In this document: positions 1 to 7,390 of the stretch, in pieces
Layout: each line of letters starts with the position of its first letter
Numbering within the stretch: the stretch's first letter is position 1
Assembly (NCBI GenBank): GCA_039029935.1
Contig: JBCCFC010000430.1
Location: 1-9,835 of the forward strand
Length of the DNA: 9,835 bases
Direction: 5' to 3'
DNA from: G039029935 sp039029935
Lineage (GTDB): Bacteria; Chloroflexota; Anaerolineae; Caldilineales; Caldilineaceae
Program-made: the position numbers and the translations under genes
The notes under the pieces: model-generated
Told to the model about the DNA's origin: nothing
What the model saw: the letters and a program-made list of their open reading frames with translations, nothing else
Databases searched by the model: none

Positions 1-40
1 ATTTTCCCTACACTACCTCACACCCCTACTAGATCATTAT

Positions 41-490
41 TTAATTCTCATCTCTAAAGGTCGAAATTTTGCTCATCACAAGCTCAATGGTCTGTTCAAT
101 TTGATGGTCCTTGGCACAGTATGTCACCCTCGGTGTCCCCGTCAAGTCAGAAACATCGCCAGGACATACATTCCCCATCACAAACTCTGCCCCAGATTGT
201 TTGGCCTTATCATAGAGTTGGTCCAAACGTGGGTCATCGTGGATACGATCAAACTCAAGCTCATGGCAGGGGGCGATGATACAGCCAATGGGGTTGGGTG
301 ATGACACGGCCTGACTCACCGTCATATCCGGTGTCAATGTGATACCGTGAGCATCCTTCATGGGTCTGTTACGCAGTCCCACAATTTTTGTTGATATGCC
401 TGCCTTGCGAAATTGGGTGGCAAATGTTACTGCCATCTGCGCCTCAAAATCTTCGCCCCACAAAATAAAGACATCTGGTCTACTCTTCAT
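41..490 (-). CDS. DJ-1/PfpI-like small protein (divergent)
   Basis: Complete 149-residue protein. The N-terminal pattern DVFILWGEDFEAQ, then an alternating strand/helix layout with KAGISTKIVGL and AHGITLTPDMTV, matches the start of DJ-1/PfpI (class I glutamine amidotransferase-like) proteins: an acidic residue near E16, a shG-like turn at H48-G49 and a D-aspartate strand at D55. The segment around C109 (GNVCPG) sits where the family's nucleophile-elbow cysteine lies, but the usual ICHG/ICAG consensus is not preserved, so activity is uncertain. The family includes proteases, deglycase/hydratase-type enzymes and stress proteins; no substrate can be assigned. The protein is shorter than typical members (about 165-190 residues). 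The ATG at 490 is preceded by GGAG seven bases upstream. It lies 235 bp downstream of the VanW gene on the same strand and may have its own promoter. No signal peptide is visible, so it is probably cytoplasmic. Confidence 0.7.
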   Translation of the reverse strand: MKSRPDVFILWGEDFEAQMAVTFATQFRKAGISTKIVGLRNRPMKDAHGITLTPDMTVSQAVSSPNPIGCIIAPCHELEFDRIHDDPRLDQLYDKAKQSGAEFVMGNVCPGDVSDLTGTPRVTYCAKDHQIEQTIELVMSKISTFRDEN

Positions 491-725
491 ACATTGTCTC
501 CAATCGGTTGTGTTTGGTGTAAGTTCATTCCACAGGATAAGGTGTATCCACAGAAATAAGTGCTTCTATGATGGCAAAAATAAGTTTATTTTGCTCTATG
601 GCCTCAATTGCGATGTGTATCTCTGTGGATGAGCCTACGCTTACTATATACATAGCATAACTCAAAAATAGAGAATTGAGCTATGGATTTACTCTGCATT
701 TACTCAAAAAAGCTCTAAAACCGTC
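491..725. other. Intergenic gap with small inverted repeats
   Basis: No gene is supported here. Two small dyads are visible. Positions 574-594 form a near-palindrome (GCAAAA...TTTTGC, two central mismatches). Positions 656-665 pair with 676-685 across a 10-nt loop; the pairing is complete on the minus-strand RNA if one G-U wobble is allowed. The second dyad lies 41-70 nt beyond the VanW stop and has no following T-run, so a rho-independent terminator is not supported. Either could be a regulatory site for the DJ-1-like gene downstream. No convincing -35/-10 pair was found. Confidence 0.35.
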
Positions 726-2591
726 CTACTCCCCAGTTTCCTGTGGCAAATCAGCCTCTGACCCCACCAAATACATTGCCCGCCAGGGTTGATACTGGCT
801 GACCAAGCTGTCTGTCCGTGTTTGCCCATCTTCCACAATGGTGCGTTCGATGCTTACCGTCAGCCCTTTTTTGGGCCACTCGACCTGCTTTACTTGACCA
901 GGGGTCAGCGATTCATCAACGGAATAGATGGGTGCCAGCGGCTCCAATACTTCCTGTGTCTGCGGCGTACCAACTGTGACTGTGCGGTTGGGATTGGTTC
1001 CATAAAAATTAAAGGTGATGACACCGTTGACGCTATCCACATCCGGCTCAACCAAGATATGTGCGCCCGTGTCATTGCGAAATTTAAAATCGACATAGGG
1101 GGTATAGATGGTGGCATCCATGCCTGGCTCACCATACCAATCGACGACATAGCCATGATTGTAGCGTTCGACAATGGGGAAACCGCCCTCATACGCAGCA
1201 CGAAAGAGGGTTGTACTCACCTGGCAGACACCGCCACCCACACCCACAGCCGTGCGGTCACCCCAGATGATCAGCGAATCTTCAAAGCCATTGGCAGAGC
1301 TGACATCTTCGACAAATTGGTTAAAGCTCATGATGTCACCAGGGGCGATGACGACGCCCTCAAACTTTTCGGCGGCTACCTCAATGTTACGGATGCGTGC
1401 CACGCTGCTGCCTGCAAAGTAGGTTGTGCCACTGGCAACCAGTTCGCGTATCCCCAACGCATCTAAATTGTTCATGTCAACTTTGGGAGGAACACCCACC
1501 ATCATCAGCGGTGCTTGCATCTCGCCATTTTGCAACGCTCGTTGGATGGCACGAAAGGTCGGCTCAATCTCTAAGCGACGTCCGACTTGGCTGGGTTGGA
1601 TAACAGTCAGTCCACCTGTGGCCGAGTTGAAGCGCAGCCGCGCGTCCCGTGCAGGCACAGCCAGTTGACGCTGCCAATCAAGCAGGAGTGACCGTAAACG
1701 CCCTTCATCCAATCGTAGCGGCTCACGGCTCAGAATCAGTGCATCGAGTATCTCTGCATCAATCGCCATTTCTACTGGTGCGATTCCCTCTTGTGTATTG
1801 CTATGCAGCAACAGTGGTAACGCGGTCGAGAGTGCTGTGGTTGCCAAATCATCGCCTGTTTCAGAAGCGTCGTCGTCAGTTGATTCTCCAGCAGTCTGTG
1901 TCGTTGATGATGTCTGTACCTCTGATGGCGCCGATGTCATAATCACCAATGGAATACTTAATGGTCCCTGATTCCCCGTCGTCTGCAAAACCATGATTAA
2001 CTGCTCAATGGTCTGGTCCACATCAACATCAATGCCTGGTTGTGCCGGGATGGTGACATCACCAACTGTCTCTGGCGCCCGTGCGGGACGACGCACTTCG
2101 GCGGCAATCTGGCTCACAGTCTGCCGCATCTGCGCAATATTAAAAACCAACGGTGGTGCAACTGCCGCACCCTGCATGACGGTTCCAAACTGGTCCCCAT
2201 AACGCTCGCCAACACGACCTTCACGCCCGACCAAATAGGCGCGGTTCACCGCCGTTACCAAATCAATCTGGATGTCCAACGAGTCGGCGGTCAACGGCCA
2301 TTGTTGATCGTTATAGGTCAGCCGAACGGGGGGCAGCGGGTAAGGTTGGAGTGTGTGGCTAAGTTCGTTGAGTGCCGTCGCCCGTGTCAAGCCACTTAAC
2401 GAGACATTGGCAACGCTTACACCTGTATAGATACGGTTGGCGTGCCAAAACTGCCACGATGCCAGCGCGGTCAACAGAGCGATGGCAACCAATAATAGAA
2501 AGAGCAACACAAAATCAAGTGGCGAACGACGAAAACTGCGGGTTTGCGATGAAGACGGTGCTATCGGTGATGTTGGTGTGAGCGTGTACAT
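726..2591 (-). CDS. VanW family protein with PG-binding-like and G5 domains
   Basis: A 621-residue membrane-anchored extracytoplasmic protein of the YoaR/VanW type, probably acting at the cell wall. A Ser/Thr/Pro-rich cytoplasmic head with an RSFRR basic patch precedes a single membrane helix at about residues 26-46. Next comes a YTGVSVANVSLSGLT segment typical of the PG_binding_4 repeat region found N-terminal to VanW, then a low-complexity Ser/Thr/Asp linker and a second such region. The VanW domain (about 395-520) carries the family hallmark GVGGGVCQVSTTLFRA near 450 and a YNHGYVV stretch. The C-terminal 70 residues look like a G5 domain (LTPGQVKQVEWPKKGL). VanW itself has no proven enzymatic role; G5 domains are thought to bind N-acetylglucosamine-containing polymers. 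I chose the ATG at 2591 over the upstream start at 2651 because the extra 20 residues are encoded by the intergenic repeat, and GGGATGA lies just before 2591. It follows the DUF2142-like gene across a repeat-filled 98-bp gap. Confidence 0.9.
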   Translation of the reverse strand: MYTLTPTSPIAPSSSQTRSFRRSPLDFVLLFLLLVAIALLTALASWQFWHANRIYTGVSVANVSLSGLTRATALNELSHTLQPYPLPPVRLTYNDQQWPLTADSLDIQIDLVTAVNRAYLVGREGRVGERYGDQFGTVMQGAAVAPPLVFNIAQMRQTVSQIAAEVRRPARAPETVGDVTIPAQPGIDVDVDQTIEQLIMVLQTTGNQGPLSIPLVIMTSAPSEVQTSSTTQTAGESTDDDASETGDDLATTALSTALPLLLHSNTQEGIAPVEMAIDAEILDALILSREPLRLDEGRLRSLLLDWQRQLAVPARDARLRFNSATGGLTVIQPSQVGRRLEIEPTFRAIQRALQNGEMQAPLMMVGVPPKVDMNNLDALGIRELVASGTTYFAGSSVARIRNIEVAAEKFEGVVIAPGDIMSFNQFVEDVSSANGFEDSLIIWGDRTAVGVGGGVCQVSTTLFRAAYEGGFPIVERYNHGYVVDWYGEPGMDATIYTPYVDFKFRNDTGAHILVEPDVDSVNGVITFNFYGTNPNRTVTVGTPQTQEVLEPLAPIYSVDESLTPGQVKQVEWPKKGLTVSIERTIVEDGQTRTDSLVSQYQPWRAMYLVGSEADLPQETGE

Positions 2592-2606
2592 AAAATCATC
2601 CCAATC

Positions 2607-2680
2607 AGTTAATAGTGAATAGTGAATAGTTAATAGCTGCTCACTCAACACTATTAACTATTCACTATTCACTATTAACT
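2607..2680. repeat. Perfect 30-bp inverted repeat built of heptamers
   Basis: The left arm (2607-2636) and right arm (2651-2680) are exact reverse complements over 30 bp, separated by a 14-nt loop. Each arm is a tandem of 7-mers in the order CTATTAA, CTATTCA, CTATTCA, CTATTAA (minus-strand view on the left arm). The right side continues with one more CTATTCA plus CTA to 2688, one base before the stop codon of the DUF2142-like gene (2690-2692). The structure lies between two co-directional genes, so any read-through transcript would fold into a long A+U-rich hairpin. It has no T-tract of the kind a classical terminator needs. Confidence 0.92.
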
Positions 2681-2689
2681 ATTCACTAA

Positions 2690-4327
2690 TTAAGGTAAAG
2701 TCTGCGGCATAATGTAAACAATCGGTATGAGCAGATCAAGCAAAAATAGAAACAAAAATGGGATCATCCACACGGTCAGCCGTAACATCGTCATGATGCC
2801 AGAAACGGGCTGTGACCGAATCAATGTGCGGATTGGCTGTGGAAGCCATTCTATTGTATAGCTGTCGGTGTTACTGAGCAGTAGGGGCTGTAACAATAGC
2901 AGTGCGCCGACCATGCTGATAAAAAGGACGGCCCATTTGTCAAGTGATCCGTTGATGGTTCCTGTCACCCCTAGTGCAACGGCTAGCACAAAGGCGAGGA
3001 AGGCGGTGATGGTCCCTTGGAGCGGATGAAGCAATTCTCGCCAGCCCAATGCAACAATGGTGCTGATGGCGACCAGCCCCCAGAAGAAGTAACGCCCTTG
3101 GTGTTGGACAAACTTGGTGTTATACCAGATGTAGCTGGCTGTAACTGCCAAGAGGACAACAACCAGCAACAGCATCGCCGCCACTTGAAAGGGTGTCAGA
3201 TCGGAGTCGGGCTTGCCAGAAATAAACCGCACCATTGACCAAAGCCAGCCGAGGAATAACACGCCCGTGAAGACCAACATCATGGTATAGATGCGCTCAT
3301 CCATAAAGACCGCCAGCCAGCCAAAGACGCCCCAAAAGCTCTTGAAGGTAAAGCTAAAGGCACGTTCCCAATAGGCCACCCAACCAAAGGTGTTGATCCA
3401 GCTTTCGGTGGTCGGTTGCCCAATCACCACTTTGTCATGCCACTGTAGCCCCAAAAAGTCTAATCCACCATAGTTACGCAGATTGCGAATCCACAAGGGG
3501 AGCCCCAAGAGGATGGCTGGGACAATTGTCCAGAGCGATTTTTGCACACCTAGCAGAAAACTACGCATTTCTCCTTTTTGAAGATGATGTCGCCAGTATG
3601 TGACCAGCACAATTGCCAGCGCGCTGATTGGAACCATTGCATAGGCGTAGATTTTGGTCAGTAGCCCCAGACCTAACACAATGCCCAACAGGATCAGTGT
3701 TCTTCTATCGTTGAGGACAGCATCCTCACCATTAACTTCTGTCTCCATGTAGGCCTTCATCCACGTGAGCAAAATCAGCAACGATGTAATCACCAGCAGT
3801 TCAGCAAAACCGTCGTTGTTGATGGCCGCATCCATCGCCACATGCATGGGCAGTAGTGCGGCAAAGGCCGTCGCCGTCAAGCCAATGAGATGCTTTTTGG
3901 GAAAGATGAGCGTGATTGTGCGATAGAGCGCAATCAGGGTCAACGCCCCAATGAAGACGTTATAGAGACGGAGAATGAGTACTCGTCCATCGGATAGCCA
4001 AAAGATGGGGGCCGCTGTCAGATAGTAGAGGGGTGGTTGGTATGATTCGTAGCGCAGTGATGCCACCGAAAAATTTGGCGGGAAGCGCGTGGTGACAAGC
4101 TGCCCCAGATAGGTGTGATTATAATCGCCCAATTTCAATACAGGCAGCGATAACTCGTTGGCGATGTGGGCGATGTAGTTGTAATGGGCTGGTTCATCCG
4201 GTGCCTGCCAGCGCGGTGTCTGAATGGCAAAGCCAACAGCAACAATCGCATAGGCCACCAAAATTACCAACAGCCAGCGTGTGGGGCGTTTTACATAAAG
4301 GGTATCGAACGTTTCGTAGACATTCAT
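2690..4327 (-). CDS. DUF2142/GT-C-type polytopic membrane protein (putative glycosyltransferase)
   Basis: A 545-residue protein with a dozen or so hydrophobic stretches. After the first helix (about 17-36) the first outside loop carries WQAPDEPAHYNY, with D44-E45, followed by YQPPLYYL. This PDEPAH...PPLYY signature is typical of DUF2142 and related GT-C fold proteins, where the acidic pair in the first loop is the expected catalytic site. Such enzymes move sugars from polyprenyl-phosphate carriers to lipids, proteins or polymers on the outer face of the membrane; the acceptor here is unknown. The longer reading frame starts at 4423, but its first 32 residues translate the octamer repeat and show no membrane-protein character, so MNVYETFD at 4327 is preferred. 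Only a weak GGA lies upstream of it, leaving the start somewhat uncertain. It sits between metG and the VanW gene on the same strand, separated from both by repeat arrays. Confidence 0.82.
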   Translation of the reverse strand: MNVYETFDTLYVKRPTRWLLVILVAYAIVAVGFAIQTPRWQAPDEPAHYNYIAHIANELSLPVLKLGDYNHTYLGQLVTTRFPPNFSVASLRYESYQPPLYYLTAAPIFWLSDGRVLILRLYNVFIGALTLIALYRTITLIFPKKHLIGLTATAFAALLPMHVAMDAAINNDGFAELLVITSLLILLTWMKAYMETEVNGEDAVLNDRRTLILLGIVLGLGLLTKIYAYAMVPISALAIVLVTYWRHHLQKGEMRSFLLGVQKSLWTIVPAILLGLPLWIRNLRNYGGLDFLGLQWHDKVVIGQPTTESWINTFGWVAYWERAFSFTFKSFWGVFGWLAVFMDERIYTMMLVFTGVLFLGWLWSMVRFISGKPDSDLTPFQVAAMLLLVVVLLAVTASYIWYNTKFVQHQGRYFFWGLVAISTIVALGWRELLHPLQGTITAFLAFVLAVALGVTGTINGSLDKWAVLFISMVGALLLLQPLLLSNTDSYTIEWLPQPIRTLIRSQPVSGIMTMLRLTVWMIPFLFLFLLDLLIPIVYIMPQTLP

Positions 4328-4336
4328 GCCGTTTAT

Positions 4337-4461
4337 CCAGTGTGTCGGTAGGTTGGTAGGTCGGTATGCCAGTGTGTCGGTAGGTCGGTATTCAGTACAC
4401 CGATTACCGACACACTGGCACACCGACCTACTGATTCACTGACCTACCGACCTACCAACCT
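4337..4461. repeat. Octamer tandem/inverted repeat array
   Basis: Short-period array with an 8-base unit: TCGGTAGG (4345), TTGGTAGG (4353), TCGGTATG (4361), then TCGGTAGG (4377) and TCGGTATT (4385). A 17-bp direct repeat, CCAGTGTGTCGGTAGGT, occurs at 4337 and 4369. Positions 4350-4366 are the perfect reverse complement of 4445-4461 (17 bp), and 4368-4382 of 4405-4419 (15 bp), so nested or alternative hairpins are possible. The array fills the gap between the metG stop (4463-4465) and the start of the DUF2142-like gene (4327). Its unit differs in sequence and period from the heptamer arrays at 2607 and 6317. Confidence 0.9.
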
Positions 4462-4462
4462 C

Positions 4463-6250
4463 CTAGCCGAGTTTCTCTTTCATCAAATCGTCGTCCAACT
4501 TCACAAAAAGCGGTTTGGGCTTGTTGAGTGCCTGACCCACAGCCAGCGTTGTTGGCTCCCAGCGACCCGTCGCATCCGTATGGTCATAACGTAGCACTTG
4601 GTGCGAGCCACGCCCATCCTCAATGTGCTCGGTATATTGCCGTCCAAAAATCGGTTGCTCATAGCCAAAGATGTCGTTTAGTTGCTCACTGCTGTGCGGC
4701 AGGAAGGGCGACCACAAAATCTTAAGCCAGTCGATTGCCTGTAGCGAGACATAGATGGCCGTTGCCGCTGCCTCTGGGTCAGTTTTGATCAGTTTCCAAG
4801 GCTCTTTCTCGTTGAGATACTGGTTGACCCGTTGGCTCAGACGGCGCGTCTCGGTCAACCCGGCTTTGAGCTTGACGGCATCAAGCAATGCACCAACGCT
4901 GTCAAACCCCGCACGAATATCGGCCAACAGTGCCTCATCAACCTCATCCAACGTCCCCGGTGTTGGCACAGCCCCGTCAAAGCGTTTGTAGGTGAAGCCC
5001 ATCACACGATTAACGAGATTGCCCCAGTTGGCGACCAACTCATTATTGATGCGGTCCATAAAGTCCTGCCACGTAAACTCGACATCCGATGTTTCTGGCG
5101 CCAGTGCGGTCAAGACATAGCGCCATGCATCCGCCTGAAATTCTTCGAGAACCGTATTAAAGCCGATGACACGCCCGCGACTGGTGCTAAACTGCTCACC
5201 GCCCAGGTTGAGATACTCGTTGGCTGGTACATCATAGGGCAGGTTGAGTTGACTTTCGCCCTCACTATAGCCCATCAACATACCCGGCCAAATAATCGTG
5301 TGGAAGGGGATATTGTCCTTGCCGATAAAATTGTAGATCACGGCATCGGGATTGACACCCGCATCCCACCATTCACGCCACGCCTCTGGATTATCCGTAA
5401 TCTTGGCCCATTCCACCGCCGCACTGAGATAGCCGATGACGGCGTCGTACCAGACATAGATGCGCTTGGATGCATAGCGTTCGCTGTCATCGGAGTCGGT
5501 GACCGGAATAGGGATGCCCCAACTGATATCGCGCGTAATCGGTCGGCCACGAAGCTCCTTTAGCCCCAACTGCCCCTTGGTGAAGTTGAGAACCGCTGGA
5601 CGCCAATGCTCTTTCCCTTCACCGATCCACTGCAACAACGGATCATTCATCTTGCCCATGTCAAGGAAAAAGTGTTCCGTATCACGAATCTCCAAGTCCG
5701 TATTGCCCGTCAACTTCGAGCGTGGGTTCTTGAGTTCCAGTGTGTCATAGATACGCCCACAGTTATCACACTGATCCCCGCGCGCATCTTCATAGCCACA
5801 AAACGGACAGGTCCCCTCAACATAGCGATCCGCCAAGAACCGCCCGGCCTCGGCATCATAAAGTTGACGCTGCACATCGGTGTAGAGGTAGCCAGTATCC
5901 AAATGACGCTGGAACATGTGCTGGGTCACTTCCCAATGGTTCTCGGTTTCGGTATGGGTATAGAGATCAAAGGTGATGCCCATTTTGGCACAGCCATCGA
6001 CAAACATCTCATGGTACTTGTCGATCACATCCTGTGGCGAAATCCCATCCGCCTCCGCCTTGAGCGTGACAGGGGTTCCATGTGTATCCGATCCGCTCAC
6101 CATCAACACATCATGTCCCCGCATCCGTTGATAGCGCGCAAAAATATCTGGCGGGAGATAGGCCCCCGCAATCTGTCCAATATGTTTCTCGCCGTTGGCA
6201 TAGGGCCAAGCAACGCCGACTAAAATTTTCTTCTTCGATTCAGTATTCAT
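4463..6250 (-). CDS. metG: Methionyl-tRNA synthetase
   Basis: Class I aminoacyl-tRNA synthetase charging tRNA-Met with methionine in the cytoplasm; essential for translation start and elongation. The 595-residue protein shows the Rossmann catalytic core with VAWPYANGEKHIGQ (HIGH-type motif at 23-26), a connective-peptide zinc knuckle with cysteines at about 148, 151, 161 and 164 (CPFC...CDNC), the FIGKDN-type motif near 308, the KMSKS-equivalent FSTSR at 354-358, and the helical anticodon-binding domain (from about 400) with NNELVANWGNLVNRV. It ends right after KPKPLFVKLDDD, so there is no C-terminal EMAPII-like tRNA-binding domain. Two ATGs lie close together; AAAGGA is five bases before the one at 6250 and overlaps the one at 6256, so 6250 is chosen. 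HIGQ and FSTS depart slightly from HIGH and KMSKS, but the surroundings are well conserved. The octamer repeat begins directly behind the stop codon. Confidence 0.96.
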   Translation of the reverse strand: MNTESKKKILVGVAWPYANGEKHIGQIAGAYLPPDIFARYQRMRGHDVLMVSGSDTHGTPVTLKAEADGISPQDVIDKYHEMFVDGCAKMGITFDLYTHTETENHWEVTQHMFQRHLDTGYLYTDVQRQLYDAEAGRFLADRYVEGTCPFCGYEDARGDQCDNCGRIYDTLELKNPRSKLTGNTDLEIRDTEHFFLDMGKMNDPLLQWIGEGKEHWRPAVLNFTKGQLGLKELRGRPITRDISWGIPIPVTDSDDSERYASKRIYVWYDAVIGYLSAAVEWAKITDNPEAWREWWDAGVNPDAVIYNFIGKDNIPFHTIIWPGMLMGYSEGESQLNLPYDVPANEYLNLGGEQFSTSRGRVIGFNTVLEEFQADAWRYVLTALAPETSDVEFTWQDFMDRINNELVANWGNLVNRVMGFTYKRFDGAVPTPGTLDEVDEALLADIRAGFDSVGALLDAVKLKAGLTETRRLSQRVNQYLNEKEPWKLIKTDPEAAATAIYVSLQAIDWLKILWSPFLPHSSEQLNDIFGYEQPIFGRQYTEHIEDGRGSHQVLRYDHTDATGRWEPTTLAVGQALNKPKPLFVKLDDDLMKEKLG

Positions 6251-6316
6251 TATCATCCTTTAGGAGTGAAGAATAAATAGTGAAAAATGAATAATGAAGC
6301 GTTAAGGGTAACTTTC

Positions 6317-6590
<274 letters not shown>

Positions 6591-6599
6591 AGTATGGGC

Positions 6600-6605
6600 A
6601 TTATA
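6600..6605 (-). promoter_or_regulatory. -10 element TATAAT before the small membrane protein gene
   Basis: The minus strand reads TATAAT, preceded by TTG and followed by GCCCATACT and the ATG at 6590. The expected transcription start would fall within a few bases of the start codon. No good -35 is visible at 16-18 bp spacing (best two or three matches to TTGACA), so the promoter rests on the -10 alone. Confidence 0.45.
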
Positions 6606-6658
6606 CAATAAAGCGTTCGACAGTAGAAAGATGGGTGGGTTTAGAAGTTTTTGCGAAG

Positions 6659-7390
6659 TTAATTTTCCCATTGAAAATTCTGTGGTGGTACTGGAATCGT
6701 CTGTACACGCCATTGAGCTTTTTGTTTCAGCCTTGGAAAGGATAGACGAACGCGGAATGCCTCACCTCGGCTCGGTGCATTTCGTCCGACAAGCCAGATT
6801 GTGTCTTGTGCGGTTGGGTTGTATTTCTGTTGGAGTAATCCATTGGGCAAAGCGGCAACGATAATCGTTTTGAGATGATTTTGTGGTTGAGTGGCTGCGG
6901 ATGAATCAATTTCTTCGTAGTTGTATTTGACAAAGATCGTGGTTGTAATATAGCTATCATCGTTAATGTCGAGTATGTTGGGTAAAGCACCAGAGACTTC
7001 AATCGCTTGTTCAGCGCGAATTTGCCGAACAAACATCGAGAATTGAGACGTTTGCAATGTAGCTGTATTTTGTCCGCTGCTCTTTTCCGCTTTTGAATCT
7101 ACAAATAACGCTTGTTTGATGGCATAGTCGGGGTGAAATAAATAGCGGGCGCGCTTATAATCAATTTTGCCATACAACCGTTGGTCAATCTTTGCCATGC
7201 CCATGCGGTCGAGTGCCTCACGGGTAATATCTTCACCAATATCGGCCACAAGGTCCCGTTCATTTTGAAAAATATTGACGGCCTCATCACGATAGTTGTA
7301 GATTGCTTGTACAACCAAACGCAATGAAGCTTTTTCGATTTCCTCCAGCCGTTGAAGATTGCGCTGCAAAGATTTTGGATCAATTAGCAT
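6659..7390 (-). CDS. SfiI-family type II restriction endonuclease
   Basis: A 243-residue PD-(D/E)XK nuclease resembling SfiI, a homotetrameric type IIF enzyme that cuts GGCCNNNNNGGCC. From memory of SfiI, shared blocks include LRLVVQAIYNYRDEA (SfiI LRTIVQAL), the GEDIT...AL helix, KIDYKRARYL (GFIDYKRVRWL), LFVDSKAE (LLVDAKAS), LQTSQFSM (LQRSQLPM), ITTTIFVKYNYEE (VTTSIFVHFYYRE), a QKYNP loop (QRYNP) and RGEAFRVRLSFPRLK (RGEVARIRVYFDRLK). D77, D98 and K100 keep exactly the spacing of the SfiI catalytic D79, D100 and K102. The protein is shorter than SfiI (269), mainly at the C terminus. Its ATG overlaps the methyltransferase stop by 7 nt (ATGCTAA), implying translational coupling with methylation first. 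The gene is visibly A+T-richer than metG (for example 18/60 G+C at 6901-6960 against 35/60 at 5401-5460), consistent with horizontal transfer. The cut site is inferred, not shown. Confidence 0.9.
   Translation of the reverse strand: MLIDPKSLQRNLQRLEEIEKASLRLVVQAIYNYRDEAVNIFQNERDLVADIGEDITREALDRMGMAKIDQRLYGKIDYKRARYLFHPDYAIKQALFVDSKAEKSSGQNTATLQTSQFSMFVRQIRAEQAIEVSGALPNILDINDDSYITTTIFVKYNYEEIDSSAATQPQNHLKTIIVAALPNGLLQQKYNPTAQDTIWLVGRNAPSRGEAFRVRLSFPRLKQKAQWRVQTIPVPPQNFQWEN

Noticed and set aside
545..630. Two DnaA-box-like sequences (TATCCACA at 545 and its inverted partner near 623) suggesting a replication origin
   Set aside because: Each mismatches the 9-mer consensus, only two occur, and there is no dnaA, dnaN or A+T-rich unwinding region nearby.
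789..1466. Plus-strand open frame of 225 codons opposite the VanW gene
   Set aside because: It lies wholly within a strongly supported minus-strand gene and its translation shows no recognisable domain; it is a shadow frame.
2607..2680. Rho-independent terminator
   Set aside because: The stem is long but A+T-rich and neither strand has a T-run directly after it.
2607..2688. CRISPR array
   Set aside because: Units are 7 bp, contiguous and without spacers; this is a short tandem/inverted repeat.
4832..5563. Plus-strand open frame of 243 codons opposite metG
   Set aside because: It is antisense to conserved metG coding sequence and has no independent start signal or domain.
4463..6250. Inactive synthetase paralogue because of HIGQ and FSTSR in place of HIGH and KMSKS
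   Set aside because: These motifs vary among methionyl-tRNA synthetases, while the zinc knuckle, GKDN-type motif and anticodon domain are intact; a functional enzyme is the simpler reading.
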